Source: Pseudomonas marginalis
GTDB taxonomy: Bacteria > Pseudomonadota > Gammaproteobacteria > Pseudomonadales > Pseudomonadaceae
Length of the DNA: 64,000 bases
Direction: 5' to 3'
Assembly: GCF_001645105.1 (NCBI RefSeq)
Contig: NZ_LKEG01000051.1
Coordinates: forward strand, 1-64,000
Shown here: positions 7,541 to 15,073 of the stretch, one piece after another
How positions within the stretch are numbered: the stretch's first letter is position 1
Layout of the letters: every line of letters starts with the position of its first letter
Position numbers and translations under genes: made by a program
Notes under the pieces: model-generated
What the model was told of the DNA's origin: nothing
Seen by the model: only the letters and a program-made list of their open reading frames with translations
Databases searched by the model: none

Positions 7541-9001
7541 CTATTCGTGCAGCGTCTTAGCCGCCGCCAGCAACCCCTGGAACTTGTGATAACGCGCCTC
7601 CAATACTGCTCGCTGCGTGGCATCGGGGAAGTACCGCGCTTTCACCGCCATCCCTGCCTGAAGCAAGGCCGCCCCTTGGCCGATCGCCAGAAACCCCAGC
7701 TTCGCCGCGCCCACGCAGGCACTCAACTCACTTCCGTGCAAGGTGAAGACCTCCCGCTGCAGGATATTGGCCAGCAACTGCGCCCAATATTCACTCCGCG
7801 CGCCGCCGCCGACCAGGGCGCAGGCGCCGAGGTTGGCCCCGGCGGACTCCACCGCGTGCAACGCATCCAGCAAACCAAACCCCACCCCCTCCATCACCGC
7901 ATAACCCAACATGGCTGGCGTGCAGTCATGGCCAAGGCTCATAAAGCCACCGCGCAATAACGGATCGTTGTGCGGCGTGCGTTCACCGGCGAGGTAAGGC
8001 AGGAACAACGGCGTGTCCAGGGGCACCGGTTGCCCCATCGGCAATTGCGCCTGCACCTGATCCAACAGTGTTTGCTCATCCGGCATGCCCGTCAGGCGCG
8101 TCACCCAGCGCAAGCAACTGGCGCCGGCGAGCATCGCGCCCATGGTGTACCAACGGCCCGGCAGTGCATGGCAGAAGCTGTGTACCGCGCTGGCCGGGTT
8201 GCCGGCGGCGTGGTCGGTGATGGCGACGACGGCCGCGCTGGTGCCCAGGGTGATAAACCCGTCCCCTGCATTGATTGCACCGATACCCACCGCCGCCACC
8301 GGGTTATCGCCACCGCCGCCGGCGATAACGACCGAAGCAGGCAAGCCCAGTCCGTCCACTGTTAACCCAGCGCTGGCGGCACCGCCTTCCACCAACCTGG
8401 GCATCTGCTCAAGCGTGAGGCCTGTTGCCCGCAGCATCGGGACGAACCACTCACGCCGTGCCACATCCAGCCACAACGTACCCGCAGCGTCGGACATTTC
8501 GCTGATACGCTCGCCACTCAAGCGCAAACGCAGGTAATCCTTGGGTGACAGCACGCAGTCGATGGCCTTGAACACCGCTGGCTCATGCTGTTGCAGCCAC
8601 AGCAGTTTCGGCGCGGTCAGCCCGGCCATCGGCAAGCTGCCGGTCACGTCCGCGAACGCCGCGCCCAGCTGCTCGGCCTCGGCGATGGCGCGGGAGTCAT
8701 CCCACAGGATCGCCGGGTACAACACGCGGTTGTCAGCTCCCAGCAATACCGCGCCGTGCATCTGCCCGGAGAGGCCGATACAGGCCACGTGGGCGAACGC
8801 CGCATGCCCGCGCAACTCGGTCAGCGCCTGTAAACACGCCTGCCACCAGTCTTCCGGCGCCTGCTCGGACCAGCCGCTGTGGCGCCGCGACACACTCAGG
8901 CGCACGCCGGCGTGGGCCAGCACCTGCCCGTCGAGGTCCATCAGGATGGCCTTGAGTTCCGAGGTGCCGAGGTCAATGCCGAGGGAAACAGGACGGCTCA
9001 T
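7541..9001 (-). CDS. xylB: Xylulokinase (FGGY family)
   Basis: The 486-residue sugar kinase phosphorylates D-xylulose to xylulose 5-phosphate for the pentose phosphate pathway. The N-terminus GIDLGTSELKAILMD is the FGGY phosphate-1 loop. GLSGQMHGAVLL, the FITLGTSAAV loop and the C-terminal GGGARSEYWAQLLANIL motif are typical of XylB. The ATG at 9001 is preferred over one five codons upstream because it gives the usual start MSRPVSLGIDLG. It is the last gene of an ABC transporter operon on the minus strand. No xylose isomerase or polyol dehydrogenase is adjacent, so the imported sugar must already be, or be converted elsewhere to, D-xylulose. Confidence 0.88.
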   Translation of the reverse strand: MSRPVSLGIDLGTSELKAILMDLDGQVLAHAGVRLSVSRRHSGWSEQAPEDWWQACLQALTELRGHAAFAHVACIGLSGQMHGAVLLGADNRVLYPAILWDDSRAIAEAEQLGAAFADVTGSLPMAGLTAPKLLWLQQHEPAVFKAIDCVLSPKDYLRLRLSGERISEMSDAAGTLWLDVARREWFVPMLRATGLTLEQMPRLVEGGAASAGLTVDGLGLPASVVIAGGGGDNPVAAVGIGAINAGDGFITLGTSAAVVAITDHAAGNPASAVHSFCHALPGRWYTMGAMLAGASCLRWVTRLTGMPDEQTLLDQVQAQLPMGQPVPLDTPLFLPYLAGERTPHNDPLLRGGFMSLGHDCTPAMLGYAVMEGVGFGLLDALHAVESAGANLGACALVGGGARSEYWAQLLANILQREVFTLHGSELSACVGAAKLGFLAIGQGAALLQAGMAVKARYFPDATQRAVLEARYHKFQGLLAAAKTLHE

Positions 9002-9016
9002 ATGCAGGTCTTCCAA

Positions 9017-10009
9017 TCAATCGCAGCCACATGAATTACGCCATTGCAAGGTCGGCGCCAGGCGCACGCTGTGGGGCGGTGCGGTGGGACACGCCATGCG
9101 TTGCAACAGCAGGTTTACCGCCTGGGCGCCGAGTGCCTGGACCGGCTGAGCGATCAAGGTCAGGCGCGGCACGAAAAAATCCGCCCAGTCGAAATCATCA
9201 AAACCCACCAGGGCCATCTGTGACGGCACGTCGATCTGCGCGTCACGCAGGGCCTGCATGGCGCCGAGCGTCATCAGGTTGTTACCGGCCATGATCGCCG
9301 TGGGCGGCGCGGCCAAGCCGAGCAGTTGCACCGTGGCTTGGCGGGCGGGCTCAGTATTGGAGCCACCGTTGACCAGCAGTTGCGGATCAAACGCCAGCCC
9401 TGCCGCCTGCAGCGCAGCCCGATACCCGGCAACGCGCTCGTCGGTGGTGCTGAACCCCTCGCGCCCGGCGATAAAGCCGATCCGACGGTGACCATGGGCA
9501 ATCAGGTGCTCAACCAGGGCCTGGGTCGGCTGGGCATTCTCCACCCCGACCTGGTCGAAGTGCTCGCTCATCATGCGGTCCACCAGCACCGCGGGAATCT
9601 CGTTGGCTCGCAGGTACGCCAGGGCCTTGGAGCCGTTTGACGGCGCCAGCACAATCCCGTCGACCCGTCGATGATGCAGCGCCGTGACCACCCGCAATTC
9701 CTGCTCCGGGTCGTCGTGGGTGTCGACAAACAGCATCATGAAGCCGTGCTTGGCGCACTCGGTTTCAATCGCGTGCACGGTTTCGCTGAAGTAATGGTTG
9801 GACAGCGCAGAAATCGCCACGCCGATGGTGTTGGTACTGGAGCGGGCCAGCGAGCGCGCCAGGGTGTTGGGGATGTACCCCAACGCCTGGATCGCGTGCT
9901 GCACCGCCTGCACCGTGGCCGGGCTGACTTTGCGGGTGCCGTTCAACACGTGTGACACGGTCGACGTCGACACCCCTGCCCGGCTTGCCACGTCATCCAT
10001 GGTCACCAC
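9017..10009 (-). CDS. LacI-family repressor of the pentose/polyol operon
   Basis: The 330-residue protein has a LacI DNA-binding head (VTMDDVASRAGVSTSTVSHV) with a hinge helix NTLARSLA, and a periplasmic-binding-protein-like effector domain. I use the GTG at 10009: the AGAGGA ribosome site lies 8 bp before it but 17 bp before the in-frame ATG at 10000. It lies between the sugar-binding-protein gene and xylB in one operon, so it is probably autoregulated. LacI proteins bind palindromes with a central CpG, and two such AAGCGCTT sites lie upstream of the first gene of the operon. The effector is unknown; D-xylulose or a pentitol is plausible. Confidence 0.88.
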   Translation of the reverse strand: MVTMDDVASRAGVSTSTVSHVLNGTRKVSPATVQAVQHAIQALGYIPNTLARSLARSSTNTIGVAISALSNHYFSETVHAIETECAKHGFMMLFVDTHDDPEQELRVVTALHHRRVDGIVLAPSNGSKALAYLRANEIPAVLVDRMMSEHFDQVGVENAQPTQALVEHLIAHGHRRIGFIAGREGFSTTDERVAGYRAALQAAGLAFDPQLLVNGGSNTEPARQATVQLLGLAAPPTAIMAGNNLMTLGAMQALRDAQIDVPSQMALVGFDDFDWADFFVPRLTLIAQPVQALGAQAVNLLLQRMACPTAPPHSVRLAPTLQWRNSCGCD

Positions 10010-10030
10010 AGTGCAGTTCCTCTCACTGGA

Positions 10031-10963
10031 TCAATGTTTGCTCGACCAACCACTGTAGGTAGCGACGTTGTCGCGGGTAATCAGTTTTGGCGTGAGCAGG
10101 GTAATCGCTTCGGCAGGGGCTTTGTCGTTGAGAATGTCATTGCCCACGTTCACTGCCGTTTGCGCCATGGCCCAGGGGTCCTGGCTGGCCGATGCCTGGA
10201 TCTGCGTGTCGGTCTTCAGCGCGTTCTCGATATCCGGCGCACCGTCCACCGAGGTGATGATGATGCCGCTGCGCTTGAGCTGCTTGGCCGCCAGGTCGCT
10301 GCCGATGGCTTGCGGGTCGTTGATCGCGAACAGTCCGTCGATTTTCGGGAAGCGCGTGAGATAACCCTGCATCACGTTCAGCCCGCCTTCGCGGGAACCC
10401 TTGCCGTCCTGGTCATCGGACAGCACTTTGATCTCCGGCGCGGCCGCCAGTGCGGACTTGCAGCCTTTGACCCGGTCAGTCACGGCGGTGACTTGCGGGC
10501 CGTTCTGGATAATCACATTGCCCTTGCCGGCCAGCTTGTCCACCAGGTACTGGCAGGCCAGCTTGCCGGCTTCGACGTTGTCGGTCTGCACGGTGGCGTT
10601 CACGCCCTTGGCGTCCACGTCCACGGCGACCACGACGATGCCTGCGTCGCGGGCTTTCTTGATCGCCGAGGCCATGGCGGACGGGTCGACGGCGTTGATC
10701 AGGATCAGGTCGACCTTGGAGGAGATGAAGTTATCGATCTGCGAAAACTGTTTGCTCAGGTCATAGTCGGCGGACACCGAGGTGACCTTGACGTTGGGGT
10801 TCAACTCTTTGGCCTTGGCGGTCGCGCCGTCGGCCAGGGTCACGAAATACGGGTTGCCCAGTGAGCCCATGCTGATGCCGAGCGCTTTCAACTCTCGGGC
10901 CTCGACGACGTGGGACATCAGGGCAGCCAAGGCAATGACGGGAAACATGCGTTTAAGGTTCAT
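10031..10963 (-). CDS. Periplasmic sugar-binding protein of CUT2 ABC transporter
   Basis: The 310-residue precursor has a signal peptide (MNLKRMFPVIALAALMSHVVEA) and a type I periplasmic-binding fold of the RbsB/XylF family (motifs GNPYFVTLADGA, INAVDPSAMASAI, FAINDPQAIG, ITSVDGAPDIENAL). It delivers a sugar to the adjacent permease and ATPase. The ATG at 10963 follows a GAGAGA ribosome site; the longer reading frame would put a non-signal segment in front of the signal peptide and is rejected. The family suggests ribose, xylose, fructose or a sugar alcohol. The xylulokinase neighbour favours a sugar that enters via xylulose. Confidence 0.87.
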   Translation of the reverse strand: MNLKRMFPVIALAALMSHVVEARELKALGISMGSLGNPYFVTLADGATAKAKELNPNVKVTSVSADYDLSKQFSQIDNFISSKVDLILINAVDPSAMASAIKKARDAGIVVVAVDVDAKGVNATVQTDNVEAGKLACQYLVDKLAGKGNVIIQNGPQVTAVTDRVKGCKSALAAAPEIKVLSDDQDGKGSREGGLNVMQGYLTRFPKIDGLFAINDPQAIGSDLAAKQLKRSGIIITSVDGAPDIENALKTDTQIQASASQDPWAMAQTAVNVGNDILNDKAPAEAITLLTPKLITRDNVATYSGWSSKH

Positions 10964-10997
10964 GCGGGTCTCTCTTGTGATTGTTGTATGAGTGAAA

Positions 10998-11975
10998 TCA
11001 GGTCCGCGCACCGGACTGGCGATAACGATCCAGCGCCACGGCGCCAATGATCACGATGCCCTTGATGATGTACTGCCAGATGTCCGAGACGCCCAGCAGC
11101 ACCAAACCGTTGGTGAGTACCGCGATAATCAGGGCACCGATCAGCGTGCCGCCGATGGTGCCGACGCCGCCGGTAAAGCTGGTGCCGCCGAGGATCACCG
11201 CGGCGATCGCATCCAGCTCATAGGATTGCCCCAGTTGCAGGCCGTTGGCGGCGAACAGGCGCGACGCGCTCATCACCGCGCCCAGCCCGGCCAACGCGCC
11301 GGACATGGCGTAGACAAACAGCAGCACCTTCCACACCTTGATCCCCGACAACCGCGCCGCTTCGGGGTTACCGCCCACCGAATAAATCTGCACGCCCATC
11401 ACCGTGCGGCGCAGGATGAACCACGACAGCGCCACCACCGCCACGGCGATCACCACCAGCCAGGGCACACCGAGGATCGAATCATTGCCGATAAAGGCAA
11501 ACGGCAGGTCCGGGTTGAAGACGGTCTTGTCGTCCGCCAGCAGGCGAGCCAGGCCGCGCATGGCGGTCAACGCACCGAGGGTGACGATAAACGGCGGCAG
11601 GCGCATGAAGGCGATCAACCCGCCGTTGACCAACCCGAGTAGCAGCCCGAAGCCGATACCGGCGGCGATCCCGAACATGCCGAACTGCGGCGACATTGAC
11701 GCTTGCAACGCCACCACAGCCGACGCCGCCAGGATCGCGCCCACCGACAGATCGATCCCCGCCGTGAGGATCACAAAGGTCATGCCCGCCGCCAGCACCA
11801 CGTTCACCGAGGCTTGCTGGGTAATGATCGACAGGTTCTGCACCGTCAGGAAGTTCTCACTGGCCAAGGCAAAGCCCACCAGCAACAGGATCAGCACCGG
11901 CAACATGCCCACCGTGCGCATCAGTTCGCGTGCGCGCTCAGCCTTACCGATTGTTGCAACATTCAATTCAGCCAT
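10998..11975 (-). CDS. CUT2-family sugar ABC transporter permease
   Basis: The 325-residue polytopic protein belongs to the RbsC/XylH permease family (GMTFVILTAGIDLSVGAILA, followed near the C-terminus by DAIAAVILGGTSFTGGVGTI). Its start overlaps the ATPase stop codon by 8 bp, which implies translational coupling. It forms the homodimeric membrane channel of the uptake system encoded by the operon. The substrate is not deducible from the permease alone. Confidence 0.9.
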   Translation of the reverse strand: MAELNVATIGKAERARELMRTVGMLPVLILLLVGFALASENFLTVQNLSIITQQASVNVVLAAGMTFVILTAGIDLSVGAILAASAVVALQASMSPQFGMFGIAAGIGFGLLLGLVNGGLIAFMRLPPFIVTLGALTAMRGLARLLADDKTVFNPDLPFAFIGNDSILGVPWLVVIAVAVVALSWFILRRTVMGVQIYSVGGNPEAARLSGIKVWKVLLFVYAMSGALAGLGAVMSASRLFAANGLQLGQSYELDAIAAVILGGTSFTGGVGTIGGTLIGALIIAVLTNGLVLLGVSDIWQYIIKGIVIIGAVALDRYRQSGART

Positions 11976-13497
11976 TGGCTACCACCTGATCGCCACCGGT
12001 GGCGAGGTCAATAATACGTTCCTGGGAAATAACCTGGCCTGACGCGCCGCCGACTTCAGCCACCAACTGGCCTTCGCGCATGATCAGCACGCGGTCGCAG
12101 GTGCCGATGATTTCCGGCAGTTCGCTGGAGATCACCACGATGCCAACGCCGGCCTGGGCCAGTTGATTGATGATGCGGTAGATTTCGGACTTGGAGCCGA
12201 TGTCCACGCCGCGCGTGGGCTCGTCGAGGATCAGCACATGCGGCTTGACCTCCAGCAGTCGCGCCAGCAGCACCTTCTGTTGATTGCCGCCGGACAAGGC
12301 GCCGACATTGACCTTGCCCGACGCCACGCGGATCGACAGAGACTTGATCGCGTCCGTGGCGCGCTGCGCGGCATGCCCGCGATCCAGTACGCCGGCATGG
12401 GCATCCGGCACGCAGGCGCAGACGTTGATGTTGTCGGCCACGCTCATGTCCAGGAACAGGCCCTGGGCCTTGCGGTCTTCGGTGAGGTAAACGACGCCTG
12501 CGCGAATGGCATCCGCCGGGGTGCGCAGTTGCGTGACGGTCTTGCCGACCACTTCCAGCGTGCCGGAGGTGCGCGGGTCGGCGGCGAAGATCAGGCGCGC
12601 CAGCTCGGTGCGCCCTGCCCCGACCAGGCCGGCAATGCCCAGCACTTCCCCGGCATGCAGGTCGAAACTGCAGTTGCGCACACGCTTACCGTCGGCCATG
12701 TCGCGCACACGCATCACCACGTTGCCGGGGTTGTACGCCGCGTGTTCCTTCTTGTAGAAGCCGGACAGGTCACGACCCACCATCATTTTCACCAGCACTT
12801 CGGCCGACAGCGCCTCGCGGGTCAGTTCGCCGATGTATTGGCCGTCGCGCAGCACCGACACACGGTCCGACAACTCATAGATCTCGGCCATGCGGTGGCT
12901 GATATAGATGATCGCCAACCCCTGGCTGCGCAGCTGTTTGATCAGCGCGAACAGGCGGTCGGTCTCACGGGAAGACAACGGCGTGGTGGGTTCGTCCATG
13001 ACCAGGATCTTGGCGTGGGCGTGCAAGGCGCGGGCGATTTCCACCAGTTGGCGTTCGGCGATCGACAGGCTGCTGACCCGCGTTGCCGGGGTGAACTCCG
13101 CGCCCAGGCGTTGCAGCACTTCGATGCAACCGGCCTCCATGCCCTTGCGGTCGATGGTCCAACCGCGCCGGAGTTCGCGGCCCAGGTAGATGTTCTCGGC
13201 CACGCTCAGGTTGGGGCACAGGCTCAGTTCCTGGTAGATCACGGCGATGCCGAGGGCTTTGGCGGTGGCAGGGTCGAAGGTGGGAATGGCTTGACCGCCA
13301 ATGCGGATTTCACCGCCAGGGTCGGCTTGGTAGGCACCGGAGAGGATTTTCATCAGGGTGGACTTGCCGGCGCCGTTCTCCCCCATCAAGGCGTGGATTT
13401 CGCCGGGGTAGACCTTCAGGCCGACATTCTTGAGCACGCGCAAACCGTTGAAGGTTTTGCTGATGCCCTGCATCTCAAGCAAGGGTTCAAGGCTCAT
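11968..13497 (-). CDS. CUT2-family sugar ABC transporter ATP-binding protein
   Basis: The 509-residue protein contains two ABC domains as in RbsA/XylG/MglA. The N-terminal half is canonical (Walker A GENGAGKST, signature LSIAERQ, Walker B ILVMDEPT). The C-terminal half has the degenerate Walker A GLVGAGRTE normal for this family, with signature LSGGNQQKV and Walker B VLILDEPT. The start has an AGGAG site 7 bp upstream. It is the first gene of the operon ATPase-permease-binding protein-LacI-xylB, and the promoter region in front of it holds LacI-type palindromes. Confidence 0.92.
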   Translation of the reverse strand: MSLEPLLEMQGISKTFNGLRVLKNVGLKVYPGEIHALMGENGAGKSTLMKILSGAYQADPGGEIRIGGQAIPTFDPATAKALGIAVIYQELSLCPNLSVAENIYLGRELRRGWTIDRKGMEAGCIEVLQRLGAEFTPATRVSSLSIAERQLVEIARALHAHAKILVMDEPTTPLSSRETDRLFALIKQLRSQGLAIIYISHRMAEIYELSDRVSVLRDGQYIGELTREALSAEVLVKMMVGRDLSGFYKKEHAAYNPGNVVMRVRDMADGKRVRNCSFDLHAGEVLGIAGLVGAGRTELARLIFAADPRTSGTLEVVGKTVTQLRTPADAIRAGVVYLTEDRKAQGLFLDMSVADNINVCACVPDAHAGVLDRGHAAQRATDAIKSLSIRVASGKVNVGALSGGNQQKVLLARLLEVKPHVLILDEPTRGVDIGSKSEIYRIINQLAQAGVGIVVISSELPEIIGTCDRVLIMREGQLVAEVGGASGQVISQERIIDLATGGDQVVANG

Positions 13498-13587
13498 CTA
13501 TGAGCTCCTGGATTTTATTATTTTTGTATTCGCGCTCCTTGGATCAGAGCCGATTGCCACCGACTCTAATCAGATACATTTGCTTAC

Positions 13588-13641
13588 GCAAGCGCTTGCT
13601 TGCGCCGTTTGTCGCAAGATGAATCGTTTCATCAAGCGCTT
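13588..13641. promoter_or_regulatory. Two AAGCGCTT palindromes: candidate LacI-family operators
   Basis: GCAAGCGCTTGC (13588-13599) is a perfect 12-bp palindrome with a central CpG. A second AAGCGCTT lies at 13634-13641, 44 bp from the first centre to centre, about four helical turns. An imperfect dyad with the core GAATCGTTTC (13618-13633) lies between them. LacI-family repressors recognise exactly this kind of CpG-centred palindrome. The sites lie 90-145 bp upstream of the ABC operon, whose fourth gene encodes a LacI repressor. Assignment to that repressor is an inference from position and symmetry. Confidence 0.65.
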
Positions 13642-13661
13642 TTTTGGCTATTTCGGCATTT

Positions 13662-14204
13662 CTAACGTTTTGGCAACATGCGCAGCAAGGTGTTGTCCCG
13701 TACCCAATAATGGTGGAACAGCCCCGCTGCCGCGTGCAGGCCGATCAACCAGTAACCGGTACTGCCCAGCCACTCATGCCAGTGTTTGAACTGCTTGGCC
13801 AGATCCGGGTCAGGCGCCACCAGCGAGGGCAACGGAAACTCCAGATAAGGCAGCGGTTTGCCGGCGGCGTTGAGCATCAACCAGGCCAGTAGCGGCGTAA
13901 CGATCATCAGGCCGTACAACGCCATGTGCATCAAGTGCGATACGCCCGTCTGCCAGGCAGGTGGGCGCGGCACAATCGGTGGCCGCGGCGCCAGGCGCGC
14001 CCATAGGCGCAGCCAGACCAGCAGGAAAATCCCGATGCCGAACAGTGCGTGGCCGCCCAGGAACACGCCCTTGAGCGCATGGCCGCGAGGCAGCAGGCCT
14101 TTGATTTCAATGCAGCCATAGACGCCGACGAACAGCGCCAGCATCAACCAGTGCAGGGTCATCGATAGCCTTGCGTAGCGTTGCGTGATCAGGGGGTAGC
14201 TCAT
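13662..14204 (-). CDS. Cytochrome b561
   Basis: The 180-residue integral membrane protein has four hydrophobic helices and the paired histidines of the prokaryotic b561 family (TLHWLMLALF, GHALFGIGIF, HLMHMALYG, IGLHAAAGLFHHY) that hold two b haems. It would pass electrons between ubiquinol and another acceptor, such as superoxide in the CybB type. The ATG at 14204 is chosen over an in-frame GTG at 14213 because an AAGGTG site precedes it at proper distance. It is divergent from the haemolysin-ligase-oxidase operon and shares its regulatory region, so it may be co-controlled and could supply electrons to that operon's diiron oxidase. That link is speculative. Confidence 0.88.
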   Translation of the reverse strand: MSYPLITQRYARLSMTLHWLMLALFVGVYGCIEIKGLLPRGHALKGVFLGGHALFGIGIFLLVWLRLWARLAPRPPIVPRPPAWQTGVSHLMHMALYGLMIVTPLLAWLMLNAAGKPLPYLEFPLPSLVAPDPDLAKQFKHWHEWLGSTGYWLIGLHAAAGLFHHYWVRDNTLLRMLPKR

Positions 14205-14276
14205 GGGAAACACACCTTGTGCAGGAGGGCGGCCTTACGTGGCCGGGAAGAGTCGGCGCCACCCTGCCCTACAAGT

Positions 14277-14347
14277 CTTAAGGCAATCTGAAGATCGATA
14301 GAACGGTCATTTTCGCCACATTTTCGCCACCTTCAGACTTCGTTAAG
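14277..14347. promoter_or_regulatory. Inverted pair of PmrA/QseB-like boxes around an 11-bp tandem repeat
   Basis: CTTAAG-N5-CTGAAG occurs on the plus strand at 14277-14293. CTTAAC-N5-CTGAAG occurs on the minus strand at 14331-14347 (read on plus as CTTCAG-N5-GTTAAG). Between them ATTTTCGCCAC is repeated perfectly and without gap (14309-14319, 14320-14330). Hexamer-N5-hexamer direct repeats of the CTTAAG type are how PmrA/QseB/BasR-class OmpR regulators bind DNA, and the operon that starts at 14396 encodes such a regulator. The region also fronts the divergent cytochrome b561 gene. Autoregulation is the simplest reading. Confidence 0.65.
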
Positions 14348-14363
14348 AAATGCCTTTGATACT

Positions 14364-14385
14364 CCTCCCAACTTCACTGGGGAGG
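14364..14385 (+). promoter_or_regulatory. Hairpin that could mask the first ribosome-binding site of the operon
   Basis: CCTCCC (14364-14369) can pair with GGGAGG (14380-14385), which contains the only good Shine-Dalgarno sequence for the gene starting at 14396. A small dyad GGCG-TAA-CGCC (14384-14394) follows immediately. Such a leader could make translation of the operon's first gene conditional. The base pairing is visible; the function is a guess. Confidence 0.35.
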
Positions 14386-14395
14386 CGTAACGCCA

Positions 14396-15073
14396 ATGCC
14401 CGATATCGATTGGAACACGCCATTACCGCTGCTGTTTGGTCAGGCCGACAGCACACCGTTGCGCCTGGCTCGCGCCCTGCCCCAAGACCCTCAGCGCCCT
14501 GACTTCGAAGCGTTTATCCAACAGCGTTTTCGCATCGCCCACGGGGCCGATATCCGCCATTTCATGCCGCAGCTATTCGGCGTCAGCCAGGCCAACGGTG
14601 ACCTGTGCGCCGTCGCCGGCGTACGCCTGGCGAGCGCAGAGCCGTTGTTCCTGGAGCGTTATCTGGACCATGCGGTCGAGCCGCTGATCAGCGCCGCCGC
14701 CGAACACCCGGTAGAGCGCAGCGCCATTGCCGAAGTCGGCAACCTCGCGGCCAGCGATACCGGCAGTGCGCGCCTGAGCATCATCGCCATTACCTGGCTG
14801 CTCGCCATGGGGGGCCTGGAGTGGGTGGCGTTCACCGGCAATATCGGCCTGGTCAACAGCTTCCACCGCCTCGGCTTAAAGCCCGTCACCCTCTGCGCGG
14901 CCGACCCGCAGCGCCTGGGCGATGACCGCCACCACTGGGGCAGTTACTACGAAAGCCAACCTTGGGTGCATGTCGGCAATATCCGCGCCGGATTCGTCCA
15001 TTTGCGCAACATGGGCCTGTTCGCGCGCCTGGGGTTGCCTACCACGATCGAGGACACCAGCCATGTCGCCTGA
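14396..15073 (+). CDS. Thermostable-haemolysin family protein (T_hemolysin), LuxI/GNAT-like fold
   Basis: The 225-residue protein matches the thermostable haemolysin (delta-VPH) family: VSQANGDLCAVAGVRLAS, FLERYLD, ERSAIAEVGNLAASD, and GLEWVAFTGN. It has no signal peptide or membrane helix. The family was named for a Vibrio haemolytic clone, but it belongs to the acetyltransferase superfamily near the acyl-homoserine-lactone synthases, so an acyl- or amino-transfer role is more likely than pore formation. The gene overlaps the next one, an acyl-adenylating ligase, by 11 bp, which suggests the ligase supplies its substrate. It is the first gene of a seven-gene operon. Its ribosome site lies in a potential hairpin. 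The reaction product is unknown. Confidence 0.8.
   Translation: MPDIDWNTPLPLLFGQADSTPLRLARALPQDPQRPDFEAFIQQRFRIAHGADIRHFMPQLFGVSQANGDLCAVAGVRLASAEPLFLERYLDHAVEPLISAAAEHPVERSAIAEVGNLAASDTGSARLSIIAITWLLAMGGLEWVAFTGNIGLVNSFHRLGLKPVTLCAADPQRLGDDRHHWGSYYESQPWVHVGNIRAGFVHLRNMGLFARLGLPTTIEDTSHVA

Noticed and set aside
12163..13503. 446-codon open frame opposite the ABC ATPase gene
   Set aside because: It is the antisense of a gene with all ABC motifs; long antisense frames are common in high-GC DNA, and the translation has no recognisable family.
14922..15062. Longer N-terminus for the acyl-adenylating ligase
   Set aside because: This segment is the haemolysin gene read in another phase; the ATG at 15063 gives the family N-terminus and an 11-bp overlap.
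14396..15073. Secreted haemolysin toxin
   Set aside because: No export signal or membrane-active segment; context and superfamily point to an enzyme.
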